DNA from: Patescibacteria group bacterium
GTDB taxonomy: Bacteria > Patescibacteriota > Minisyncoccia > Phycocordibacterales > UBA9973
Direction: 5' to 3'
Assembly (NCBI GenBank): GCA_030916575.1
Contig: JAUPWJ010000059.1
Location: 1-27,601 of the forward strand
Length of the DNA stretch: 27,601 nt
Shown one piece after another: positions 8,378-15,140 of this stretch. Under the pieces are notes generated by a model, which searched no databases, was not told the origin of the DNA, and saw nothing but the letters and a program-made list of their open reading frames with translations. A program made the position numbers and the translations under genes. Every line of letters starts with the position of its first letter. Position 1 is the first letter of the stretch.

Positions 8378-8442
8378 GAAATAACTATTATTGATATGTG
8401 CTAGAAATTATCAATAAAATGTACTATGATGAGAAAGTTGTT

Positions 8443-8450
8443 TATATAAT
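8443..8450 (+). promoter_or_regulatory. -10 region of tRNA-Leu
   Basis: The overlapping hexamers TATATA (8443-8448) and TATAAT (8445-8450) end only 4 to 6 nt before G1 of the tRNA. With the usual spacing, transcription could start at or very near the mature tRNA 5' end. Confidence 0.5.
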
Positions 8451-8454
8451 AAAT

Positions 8455-8537
8455 GCGCAGGTGGAGAAACGGTAGACTCGCCACCTTGAGGTGGTGGTGC
8501 TCGTAAGGGCGTGGAGGTTCAAATCCTCTCCTGCGCA
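8455..8537 (+). tRNA. tRNA-Leu (anticodon GAG)
   Basis: Class II tRNA: acceptor GCGCAGG with CCTGCGC, anticodon stem CCACC/GGTGG with loop TTGAGGT (anticodon GAG), long variable arm TGCTCGTAAGGGCGT, and T-arm GGAGG TTCAAAT CCTCT. The discriminator is A at 8537, followed by CC but not CCA. Its 3' end is repeated at 9890-9910, so it appears to be an integration site. Confidence 0.95.
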
Positions 8538-8538
8538 C
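8518..8538 (+). repeat. Proximal direct repeat (attL-like) in tRNA-Leu 3' end
   Basis: T-loop to acceptor 3' end of tRNA-Leu. It matches 9890-9910 at 19 of 21 bases. Confidence 0.65.
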
Positions 8539-8562
8539 CCAGATTAAAGTTTAGTATTTTTT

Positions 8563-8697
8563 ATGAAAAATTTTTCCATTTCAAAAACGGAACTTGAGGA
8601 AGTACAAAATCAATTTATTTCACTTTGTGAAAACCTTGAAGAAGAGTTAAAAAAATCACCAGACTTGGTTAAAGAAGATAATAGCAACCTAAACTAA
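8563..8697 (+). CDS. 44-residue acidic helical protein
   Basis: Starts MKNFSISKTELEEVQ and continues as a Glu/Leu-rich predicted helix with one Cys, ending in a polar tail. I do not recognise it. It ends 3 nt before the 391-residue gene, which suggests coupling. TAGTAT at 8552-8557 sits 5 nt before the ATG, the same arrangement seen at other leaderless starts here. It lies inside the tRNA-Leu island. It could be a partner or regulator of the larger protein; that is only inference from spacing. Confidence 0.55.
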   Translation: MKNFSISKTELEEVQNQFISLCENLEEELKKSPDLVKEDNSNLN

Positions 8698-8700
8698 CCT

Positions 8701-9876
8701 ATGGAAAAATTATCTTTTTTTAAAAAAGGTCCTGAGTTTAAAAAAACAAACGAAGCTAGTTTGGAAGATTTTAAGAACTTTGACAATGTTATAAGTGACA
8801 AGCTTTTATTAGCTAGTAATACTATAGATTCTAAATCTAATTTTTCAAAAAACTTAAAGGATACCAAAGAGGCCATAAAGAAAGTCATTAATTTTACCAT
8901 GACAAGAGTTCTACCGATATATATAGCGTATCTTAGTGCTATTAGTTTTACTCCTAAGCCTGATGGTAAATTCTCAGAAAGAGATAGAGCAAAGAAAGAA
9001 ATGAAGGAAAAAGGAATAACAAGCGAACAACAAAGTGTCTATAAATTAGGCCTGAGTGAAATGTTGTATAAAGGGGTAACACCTTGGGGTTATCAAGAGT
9101 ATCCAGAAAATGAGAATATAGTTGGGGATATTTTAAGTAAAGCTGAGGTAAAAAATATAGGTGCTTTGCAAAGTTTTATTCCCAATATACTAGGAAGACG
9201 TGAAGCTGGGATAGTAGATGAAGTTAGTCCTAGTGCAAATTATGATCCAAATAAAGAATCTGGAAGAGAAGATGCATGGCGTCTTATGTTAGGTATGCCA
9301 CAAAAGAATAATACTTTCGGTGTATCAGATTATAGGCCTCAAAAATCAAAGGAAGACAAATATTATTTTAAGATAAATGGTTTCGAAGATGTTATTTTAA
9401 AGAATCAGTTTGAAAGAGCTAAAAAATGGTATCCCTTAGATAAGGATATTAAGGAAAGTAGAAATTTATATATTAATGTTTTGAAAATAGATCTTAATGA
9501 AGAAGATTCCACGATACAAAAGAAATTATTTGAGAAAACAAATGAAGAGTATGGCAGTCTGGAGTTGTGGTATATTATCAGGCACGAGAAACGACCCCCT
9601 ACAAATTTCTTAGAATTTACAGAATTCTTAGAGAAAATAGGTGGGAAACTTCATGTTCGTAATACAGAGAAGGAGGGTTCAAAAATTATGGGTAGTTATA
9701 CAATTTCAATTGGAAAAGATGAATTAGGATCCTATGTGTCGTATTATGATTCTTGGGACCTAGATAATACAATTATGGATTTAGGTAATAAGTTAGCTAA
9801 ACCCTATGAGATTTATGACAGAATTTATTATAATCCTGAAAATGGAGAAATAATATCTACTTTATTAAGTAAATGA
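8701..9876 (+). CDS. Hypothetical protein, 391 aa, in the tRNA-Leu island
   Basis: No known family recognised. The N-terminal 60 residues are charged and probably helical. A moderately hydrophobic stretch at about 63-83 may be a membrane segment or buried helix. The middle region has GREDAWRLMLGMPQ (188-201) and SDYRP, and the C-terminus is beta-rich and aromatic: SYVSYYDSWDLD (344-355) and KPYEIYDRIYYNPENG (367-382). The compact aromatic motifs look like a conserved domain rather than noise, and codon use resembles the neighbours. The preceding 44-aa gene and the flanking tRNA repeats suggest mobile cargo. There is no secretion signal at the extreme N-terminus and no obvious catalytic triad. 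Ends in TGA. Confidence 0.75.
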   Translation: MEKLSFFKKGPEFKKTNEASLEDFKNFDNVISDKLLLASNTIDSKSNFSKNLKDTKEAIKKVINFTMTRVLPIYIAYLSAISFTPKPDGKFSERDRAKKEMKEKGITSEQQSVYKLGLSEMLYKGVTPWGYQEYPENENIVGDILSKAEVKNIGALQSFIPNILGRREAGIVDEVSPSANYDPNKESGREDAWRLMLGMPQKNNTFGVSDYRPQKSKEDKYYFKINGFEDVILKNQFERAKKWYPLDKDIKESRNLYINVLKIDLNEEDSTIQKKLFEKTNEEYGSLELWYIIRHEKRPPTNFLEFTEFLEKIGGKLHVRNTEKEGSKIMGSYTISIGKDELGSYVSYYDSWDLDNTIMDLGNKLAKPYEIYDRIYYNPENGEIISTLLSK

Positions 9877-9889
9877 TTAAAAATGAAAT

Positions 9890-9910
9890 TTCAAATCTTC
9901 TCCCGCGCAC
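9890..9910 (+). repeat. Distal direct repeat (attR-like) of the tRNA-Leu 3' end
   Basis: Copy of 8518-8538 with C-to-T and T-to-C changes at the 9th and 15th bases. No tRNA body precedes it, so it is not a gene. Confidence 0.65.
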
Positions 9911-9918
9911 ATTTTTGG

Positions 9919-9939
9919 CCCATGTACATGGTTTTTTTT
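9919..9939 (+). terminator. Terminator after the tRNA-Leu island
   Basis: The palindrome CCATGTACATGG is followed by eight T residues. The stem is short, but position and T-run support termination. It may be the original tRNA-Leu terminator. Confidence 0.6.
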
Positions 9940-9942
9940 ATT

Positions 9943-9971
9943 TTGAATTTAAACCTTTTAAATGCTAAAAT
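9943..9971 (+). promoter_or_regulatory. Leaderless promoter of the VKOR gene
   Basis: TTGAAT (9943-9948), 17-nt spacer ending in an extended TGC, and TAAAAT (9966-9971); the ATG is 6 nt downstream. Confidence 0.75.
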
Positions 9972-9977
9972 CATCTT

Positions 9978-10439
9978 ATGGTCTTTCCCGAGGATATTTT
10001 AATAAGAGTTATATTATTTGCCCTAGGGGCATTTGGTTTTTGGGTAGCACGACATATTTATGTTCACAAAAGGTCCGAAGAGCAACCATTGGTATGCATG
10101 GTTGGTTTTGATTGTCATGCTGTGGTGCATAGTGATTATGCGAAATTTCTCGGTATCCATGTGGAAGTTTTAGGTATGTTTTATTATGGAGCAGTTACAC
10201 TTTTCTATGCATTTTTGCTTTTTTTAGCAAATACGCTTCCAATAATGTTGACTGATTTTATGATTTTACTTTCTTTTACCGCTTTTTTATTTTCTGCCTA
10301 CCTTATAGGTATTCAACAATTTGTTATTAAAAAATGGTGTTCTTGGTGTTTAGTGTCAGCTTCTGTATCTACGACTATTTTCATAGTCACCATACTTTTC
10401 TATAATCTAAGCGAGATGTTCGCAGTTTTTCTTAAATAG
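9978..10439 (+). CDS. Vitamin K epoxide reductase (VKOR) family protein
   Basis: 153 residues with about four membrane helices. Bacterial VKOR reoxidises thiol oxidoreductases and passes electrons to quinones, driving disulfide formation outside the cytoplasm. The loop pair Cys40 and Cys46 (CMVGFDC), Ser52, the LG...YYG motif, and the redox CxxC Cys121-Ser-Trp-Cys124 are all present. There is no fused thioredoxin domain, so a separate partner is required. The P-type ATPase gene begins 10 nt downstream, and the two are probably cotranscribed from the promoter at 9943-9971. Cysteines in the exported surface protein at 17153 are plausible clients (inference). Confidence 0.9.
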   Translation: MVFPEDILIRVILFALGAFGFWVARHIYVHKRSEEQPLVCMVGFDCHAVVHSDYAKFLGIHVEVLGMFYYGAVTLFYAFLLFLANTLPIMLTDFMILLSFTAFLFSAYLIGIQQFVIKKWCSWCLVSASVSTTIFIVTILFYNLSEMFAVFLK

Positions 10440-10449
10440 TTTTATTTTA

Positions 10450-13104
10450 ATGAATATATTAAAACAACCATGGGCTATAAAAACAGAGGAAGTAATTGTA
10501 GGATTACAAACTACAAATAAAGGCCTTTCTGAAGAGGAAGCTCTGGCGCGTTTAAAACAATATGGAAGTAATACTTTTCATTCTAGGGAAAAGAAAAGTG
10601 TTTTCATGATTTTCCTCAAGCAATTTTCTAGCCCACTCATTTTTTTACTCATCGGTGCTTCAGTCCTATCGCTAATTTTAGGAGAGTGGATAGACACAGG
10701 AGTTATTCTTTTTGCAGTTTTGATAAATATTTCTGTTGGTTTTTATCATGAATACAATGCTGAGAGTACTTTATCTAAACTCTCTACATATATAAAAGAC
10801 CGAGCCCGAGTCATTCGGAGTGGTAAAGAAGAGGAAATAGATTCTTCGCTTTTAGTGCCTGGAGATATTATTAAAATTTCTTATGGTACACGCATACCAG
10901 CTGACGCTAGAATTTTGACTTTGAATAATTTGCGCGTAGATGAAGCTATTTTAACAGGAGAATCATTGCCAATAGAGAAAAAAGAAGAAGTAATTGAATT
11001 AACTTCAGCAATTGCTGATCAAAAAAATATCGCTCACGCAGGAACATTGGTAGTGGAAGGGTATGCAACAGCTATCGTATTTGCTACAGGGAATAATACA
11101 GAGATAGGAAAAATTGCTGGAATTGTTTCTAAAATAAATAGAACAGAGACTCCACTCCAACGCGGAGTGAGTAAACTCGCTTGGTTTATTTTTATAATAG
11201 TGATGTTTATTGTTGTGATAATTCTTGTTTTAGGAATTACTCGAGGAGAACCATTAGTGCCGATGTTGCTTCTCTCGAGTGCTGTGGCTGTGGGCGCTGT
11301 GCCCGAGGCATTGCCGATAGTATTAACGATGATTTTAGCTATCGGAGCTATGCGAATAGCTAGTAAAAAAGGAATTATCAGAAAATTAACTGCTGCTGAA
11401 ACATTGGGCTCAACTACTATTATTTTAACTGACAAAACAGGCACACTTACTTTAGCTGATATGCAGTTGAAAGGACTACACACTGTTTCTTCTGTTTTAT
11501 CCACAGAAAATAAAACTGGGGATAATATAAACCAACATCTTTCTTCAGAACAAAAAAAGTTACTGGAATATGCAATCTTAAATACAGATGTTTCTGTGGA
11601 AAATCCACAAGCTGAGGAGAAGAATTGGAATTTCAGAGGTAGGCCCTTTGAAGTTAATATCGTAAAATCAGCAATTTTACACCACTTACCAATTGATAAT
11701 GTTATCCAAAACTCCTCTATGGTAGTTTTACCTTTTAATTCTACTAATAAATTTTCGGTTTCAGAAAATGGCGATAAATATGTTGTGATGGGTGCGCCAG
11801 ATATTTTACTTAAGAAATCAAAAATTTCTAAAGAAGATTATTTGGAAGTTGAAAAGTGGATTGAAGAGACTAGCAGGGGAGGTAAAAGAATTATCGGTCT
11901 CGCGAGTTTTTCTAGAAAGGAGAGTGAAACCTTCGATATATCTAAAGTAGAGAATTTGGAATTTTTAGGAATGCTAACTTTCTACGACCCTATTAGACCT
12001 GAAGTTCCACAAGCGATAAAAAACATAGAATCTCATGGTATGAAAATGGTTTTAGTTACTGGGGACTTAGTTGGTACAGCTTTAGCTGTGTCTAAAGAAT
12101 TGGGCTGGGAAGTAAATGAAGAACAAGTGATTACAGGTAATGAACTTAGAGTTTTGTCAGAAGAAGAGTTAGTAGCATTGGTACCAAAGATAAAAATATT
12201 TGCTCGAGTGACGCCCGAAGACAAGCTCCGCATTGGTAAAGCTTATCAAAGCCTAGGAGAAATAGTGGCTATGACTGGAGACGGTGTAAATGATGCTCCA
12301 GCCTTAAAGGCTATGGATATAGGCATATCATTGGGCTCAGGGTCTGATGTGGCTAAAGCAGCAGCAGACTTGGTATTGCTTGATGATAATTTTGAGACTA
12401 TAAGTCTAGCCATAGATGAGGGTAGAAAAATTCTTTCTAATATTAGAAAAAGTTTTGTATATCTTATGTCTAATTCATTGGATGAAGTATTCGTGATTGG
12501 AGGGAGTTTGCTTTTAGCTTTACCTTTACCTATTACAGCACTCCAAATAATTTGGGTAAATCTTTTCACTGGCTCATTACCAGCACTCGCTTTTGCTTTT
12601 GAAGAAAATACTGACAAAGAAAAATATGTGGGTCATGATTTAGGACTTATTTTTACCAAAGAAGTTAAGATCCTTACATTTGGTATAGGCGTCTTGTCAT
12701 CATTATTCTTATTTTTATTGTATTATTTCTTACTCAAAACAGGGCTTGAAATAAGTGTAGCTCGTTCTATTTTCTTTGTATGCTTCTCTTCATATATTTT
12801 AGTAATTACATTTTCCTTTAGAAGTTTACGTCGTTCAATTCTTTCCTATAATCCATTTACAAATAAAAAGTTGAATATAGCAATACTTATTTCTATATTC
12901 TTACTTTTCTTTACCATGACTGTTCCATTTATGAGAAATATTTTTGAAATTGCACCATTGCCACTTTCATGGATTCCGTTTATTTTACTATGGTTAATAC
13001 TAAATATTGTACTTGTAGAAGGTGCAAAATATATGATGCATACGCATGGACACTTATTACATAAATTACCGCATTTTAATTTTTCTTTTCTAAAAAATAA
13101 ATAA
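10450..13104 (+). CDS. P-type cation-transporting ATPase (P2-type)
   Basis: 884 residues with the P2-ATPase order: N-terminal cation ATPase domain, M1-M2, actuator domain with TGES (169-172), M3-M4 with PEALP (285-289), phosphorylation motif DKTGTLT with Asp328, nucleotide-binding domain (MGAPD in place of the usual KGAPE), TGDGVNDAPALK hinge near residue 608, and six C-terminal membrane segments. It pumps a cation using ATP, probably outward. M4 keeps Glu286, but M6 reads WVNLFTGSLPA where SERCA-like pumps have WVNLVTDGLPA, so the ion-binding Asp is replaced and calcium specificity should not be assumed. The His-rich tail (HTHGH) may be a metal contact or chance. The start has no Shine-Dalgarno. 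Confidence 0.92.
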   Translation: MNILKQPWAIKTEEVIVGLQTTNKGLSEEEALARLKQYGSNTFHSREKKSVFMIFLKQFSSPLIFLLIGASVLSLILGEWIDTGVILFAVLINISVGFYHEYNAESTLSKLSTYIKDRARVIRSGKEEEIDSSLLVPGDIIKISYGTRIPADARILTLNNLRVDEAILTGESLPIEKKEEVIELTSAIADQKNIAHAGTLVVEGYATAIVFATGNNTEIGKIAGIVSKINRTETPLQRGVSKLAWFIFIIVMFIVVIILVLGITRGEPLVPMLLLSSAVAVGAVPEALPIVLTMILAIGAMRIASKKGIIRKLTAAETLGSTTIILTDKTGTLTLADMQLKGLHTVSSVLSTENKTGDNINQHLSSEQKKLLEYAILNTDVSVENPQAEEKNWNFRGRPFEVNIVKSAILHHLPIDNVIQNSSMVVLPFNSTNKFSVSENGDKYVVMGAPDILLKKSKISKEDYLEVEKWIEETSRGGKRIIGLASFSRKESETFDISKVENLEFLGMLTFYDPIRPEVPQAIKNIESHGMKMVLVTGDLVGTALAVSKELGWEVNEEQVITGNELRVLSEEELVALVPKIKIFARVTPEDKLRIGKAYQSLGEIVAMTGDGVNDAPALKAMDIGISLGSGSDVAKAAADLVLLDDNFETISLAIDEGRKILSNIRKSFVYLMSNSLDEVFVIGGSLLLALPLPITALQIIWVNLFTGSLPALAFAFEENTDKEKYVGHDLGLIFTKEVKILTFGIGVLSSLFLFLLYYFLLKTGLEISVARSIFFVCFSSYILVITFSFRSLRRSILSYNPFTNKKLNIAILISIFLLFFTMTVPFMRNIFEIAPLPLSWIPFILLWLILNIVLVEGAKYMMHTHGHLLHKLPHFNFSFLKNK

Positions 13105-13129
13105 AGTAGCAATTATCTCTTTTTTTTGC

Positions 13130-13135
13130 TAAAAT
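13130..13135 (+). promoter_or_regulatory. Extended -10 of tRNA-His
   Basis: TGCTAAAAT, with TAAAAT ending 11 nt before the tRNA. The same extended form precedes rplS and the VKOR gene. Confidence 0.65.
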
Positions 13136-13146
13136 CCATTTTACAT

Positions 13147-13218
13147 GGAGGCTATGGTGTAATGGTAGCACACGAGCTTGTGGAGCTCTTTGTCTGGGTT
13201 CAACTCCCAGTAGCCTCC
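13147..13218 (+). tRNA. tRNA-His (anticodon GUG)
   Basis: G-1 at 13147 faces discriminator C73 at 13218, the tRNA-His identity pair. The acceptor GAGGCTA pairs with TAGCCTC, the anticodon loop is TTGTGGA (GTG), and the T-arm is CTGGG TTCAACT CCCAG. The outermost anticodon-stem pair is a C-T mismatch. No complete CCA is encoded. The 3' end is repeated exactly at 13378-13396. Confidence 0.94.
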
Positions 13219-13219
13219 C
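13201..13219 (+). repeat. Proximal 19-nt repeat in tRNA-His
   Basis: CAACTCCCAGTAGCCTCCC, identical to 13378-13396. It covers T-loop to discriminator plus one base. Confidence 0.85.
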
Positions 13220-13264
13220 AAAAAATAATATAAAAAGGCGTAGCGTTTTTGGAATATATTTTTT

Positions 13265-13396
13265 GAGGTGGATACTGGAGGTGAAAGACGGAGGCGGTAT
13301 ACAAGACGAGCAAGGCGAGTGCTTGTCGCCGAGTCCGGGTCGGGACGCAAGGAGCATAGCGACTATGCGATCGTGACCAACTCCCAGTAGCCTCCC
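13265..13396 (+). ncRNA. Candidate structured RNA in the tRNA-His insertion
   Basis: The GC-rich segment contains hairpins GACGAGC/GCTTGTC (13305-13311 with 13321-13327) and GCATAG/CTATGC (13354-13359 with 13363-13368, loop CGA). Its two ends also pair imperfectly: ACTGG near 13274-13278 with CCAGT in the distal tRNA-like repeat, plus GG/CC pairs outside it. It would be transcribed through from tRNA-His, since no terminator follows the tRNA. No known RNA family is recognised; function unknown. Confidence 0.3.
13378..13396 (+). repeat. Distal 19-nt repeat of the tRNA-His 3' end
   Basis: Exact copy of 13201-13219, without a tRNA body upstream. Confidence 0.85.
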
Positions 13397-13428
13397 TAGA
13401 ATTATATAGACTTTTTGTTGAATAAGTT

Positions 13429-13434
13429 TACAAT
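13429..13434 (+). promoter_or_regulatory. -10 element of the DUF1003 operon, leaderless
   Basis: TACAAT ends 6 nt before the ATG at 13441; a weak TAGACT lies 16 nt upstream of it. Confidence 0.6.
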
Positions 13435-13440
13435 ATACTT

Positions 13441-13971
13441 ATGAATAAAAATAATTTTTCATTTATGCGCTCAGGTAATAATGATAATGAAATAGTGCAT
13501 AAAAAGATCATGCGCACAGTCAAAGCTAAGGCTGACTTACGCAGAACAAGAACAGAAGTTCTGGCTGACTGTATGACTCGTACTTTTGGTAGTATGTATT
13601 TTTTAATCCTCAATGTATTAGTATTTGTTTTTTGGGTATTGATAAATACAGGCGTGATAAAGGTTATTTCACCTTTTGATCCTTTTCCTTTTAATTTACT
13701 TACAACAGTGGTTTCACTAGAAGCAATAATTTTAGCTATATTTGTTTTAATATCTCAAAATCGTGCAATGAAGGTTGACGACTTGCGTGAAGAACTTGAT
13801 TTGCAAGTAGGATTAATTGCAGAGAAAGAAATAACAAAGATTATGCACATGCTCACTATTTTGATGGAAAAAAATGGTATTGATATTACTAATGACCCAG
13901 AGATAAAAAAGTTGCTCAAACCTATCAGTCCAGACGATATAGAGAGAAAATTAGAAAAAGAGATTTTGTAA
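13441..13971 (+). CDS. DUF1003 family membrane protein
   Basis: 176 residues. A charged N-terminus is followed by two membrane helices (about 52-72 and 84-105) separated by the diagnostic FDPFPFNLLTTVVSLEAI and FVLISQNRAMKVD motifs of DUF1003, then a helical cytoplasmic tail containing an E-K-E-I-T-K-I segment. The biochemical role of the family is unknown. It heads a run with Nudix, tsaC and murB genes (3, 4 and 7 nt spacings), probably one operon from the leaderless promoter at 13429. Context gives no clear clue to function. Confidence 0.88.
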   Translation: MNKNNFSFMRSGNNDNEIVHKKIMRTVKAKADLRRTRTEVLADCMTRTFGSMYFLILNVLVFVFWVLINTGVIKVISPFDPFPFNLLTTVVSLEAIILAIFVLISQNRAMKVDDLREELDLQVGLIAEKEITKIMHMLTILMEKNGIDITNDPEIKKLLKPISPDDIERKLEKEIL

Positions 13972-13974
13972 TTT

Positions 13975-14565
13975 ATGGGGAATATTGAAAGACCAAAATC
14001 TAAGCAACCCATACCAGAGCATGCCAAGAAAGTTTTCTCTGGTGTGCTTTTTGATGTATATCAATGGGAGCAAGAGCTTTATAATGGGACAAAAAGTACT
14101 TTTGAAAAATTAAAAAGACCGGACACTGTTGTAGTTTTTCCAGTATTAGATAATGGTGAGATATTACTTACAGAACAAGAACAACCAGGGAAAGAAGGAT
14201 CTTTTATTAGTGGTGCTGGAGGCAGAGTTGATCAAGGTGAAGATATTTTAGATGCAGCTAAAAGGGAATTGTTAGAAGAAACTGGTTATGAGGCAAATGA
14301 GTTTTACCTCTGGGATGCACAACAACCAAGTTCTAAACTAGAATGGGCAGTTTATACTTTTATTGCCAAAGGAGTAAAGAAAGTAGCAGAACTAAATCCA
14401 GACGCTGGAGAAAAGATAAAGTTAAAACCGGTAAAGTTTGAAGAGTTTTTAGATATGGCAACTGAAAAAAAATTTCTTGAAAAAGAAGTAGTAGGCAAGT
14501 TATTTGAAGCCAAGTTAGACCCTAAAAAATTAGAAGAATTGAGAGAATTATTTAAGCCGAATTAA
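13975..14565 (+). CDS. Nudix hydrolase (ADP-ribose pyrophosphatase-like)
   Basis: 196 residues with a complete Nudix box from Gly83 (GRVDQGE, then REL, then EETGY at 101-105), which binds magnesium and cleaves nucleoside diphosphate-linked substrates. The N-terminal strand region and length resemble ADP-ribose pyrophosphatases, but the sequence alone does not settle the substrate. Starts 3 nt after DUF1003 with no Shine-Dalgarno and is followed after 4 nt by tsaC. Confidence 0.88.
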   Translation: MGNIERPKSKQPIPEHAKKVFSGVLFDVYQWEQELYNGTKSTFEKLKRPDTVVVFPVLDNGEILLTEQEQPGKEGSFISGAGGRVDQGEDILDAAKRELLEETGYEANEFYLWDAQQPSSKLEWAVYTFIAKGVKKVAELNPDAGEKIKLKPVKFEEFLDMATEKKFLEKEVVGKLFEAKLDPKKLEELRELFKPN

Positions 14566-14569
14566 ATTT

Positions 14570-15133
14570 ATGGAAGATAAAATTTGGCAAAATGAAAACT
14601 TAATTACAACTCTTTCAAATGGGGGAGTGGTTGTCATGCCGACGGATACGATTTACGGCATAGTGGGCAAAGCAGAGAGCAGGGAAACAGTAGAGCATAT
14701 TTATGAAATAAGACGAAGGTCACCAGATAAGTCTTGTATAATTTTAATTAGTGATATCAGTGAAGTTAAAAAATTCGGAGTAGAGACAACAAGTGAACAA
14801 GAAAAAGAAATTTTAAATATAGAAGATAAGCCTACTAGTTTTATTTTAGATTGTGATAAAGAAGAATTTATTTATTTACACCGCTCTCTTAAGACTTTAG
14901 CTTTCAGAATACCTAAAGAGGAAGGGTTAAAAGAACTTTTAAGACAAACTGGTCCACTTATCGCACCATCAGCCAATATTGAAGGAAGTATACCAGCAAA
15001 AAATATACAAGAAGCGAAGGAATATTTTGGTGAAGAAGTTGATATATATATAGATGGGGGAGAAATTATAAGTGAAGCTTCTAGAATAGTGAAAATAGAA
15101 AGAGATGGAAAAGTCACAATAATCCGTGTATAG
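14570..15133 (+). CDS. tsaC: Threonylcarbamoyl-AMP synthase (TsaC/YrdC/Sua5)
   Basis: 187 residues, a single YrdC domain. It makes threonylcarbamoyl-AMP from threonine, bicarbonate and ATP for the t6A modification of ANN-reading tRNAs. Diagnostic pieces are GGVVVMPTDTIYGI near residue 18, the KxR-like basic cluster YEIRRRSPDKSCI, and GPLIAPSANIEG. No C-terminal Sua5 extension is present, so it is the short TsaC form. The start of murB lies 7 nt downstream. Confidence 0.92.
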   Translation: MEDKIWQNENLITTLSNGGVVVMPTDTIYGIVGKAESRETVEHIYEIRRRSPDKSCIILISDISEVKKFGVETTSEQEKEILNIEDKPTSFILDCDKEEFIYLHRSLKTLAFRIPKEEGLKELLRQTGPLIAPSANIEGSIPAKNIQEAKEYFGEEVDIYIDGGEIISEASRIVKIERDGKVTIIRV

Positions 15134-15140
15134 TTTGAAT

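Larger units (their letters stand above)
8518..9910 (+). mobile_element. Putative tRNA-Leu-integrated island (1.4 kb)
   Basis: The last part of tRNA-Leu (8518-8538) recurs imperfectly at 9890-9910, identical at 19 of 21 positions; both differences are transitions. Between the copies lie a 44-aa and a 391-aa gene of unknown family. No terminator follows the tRNA itself, whereas a hairpin plus T-tract lies just after the distal copy, as expected if the tRNA's terminator was displaced by the insertion. No integrase is present, so this may be a remnant, a satellite or cargo mobilised in trans. Boundaries are inferred from the repeat only. Confidence 0.6.
13201..13396 (+). mobile_element. Short insertion bounded by tRNA-His 3'-end repeats
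   Basis: An exact 19-nt copy of the tRNA-His 3' end (13201-13219) recurs at 13378-13396. Between the copies are an AT-rich imperfect hairpin (13220-13264) and a GC-rich stretch (13265-13377, about 60% G+C by hand count of 13265-13378), strongly unlike the neighbouring DNA. This fills most of the 336-base stretch from 13105 to 13440 that lacks a protein gene. Minus-strand ORFs across it read into the tRNA and look spurious. It may be an integration scar, a miniature element, or a structured RNA gene. Confidence 0.55.

Noticed and set aside
9874..9876. Possible recoding of TGA as glycine, as in some CPR lineages
   Set aside because: TGA ends the 391-aa and cofE-like genes at sensible positions and conserved genes contain no in-frame TGA, so the standard bacterial code fits.
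11034..11504. Long minus-strand ORF (156 aa) within the P-type ATPase gene
   Set aside because: It is a shadow of a strongly conserved gene including the DKTGTLT region; the low-complexity translation has no recognisable motif.
13076..13357. Minus-strand ORFs of 69-93 aa across tRNA-His and the GC-rich insert
   Set aside because: They read through the antisense of tRNA-His and the structured insert, overlap each other in two frames and show no domain; typical spurious ORFs.
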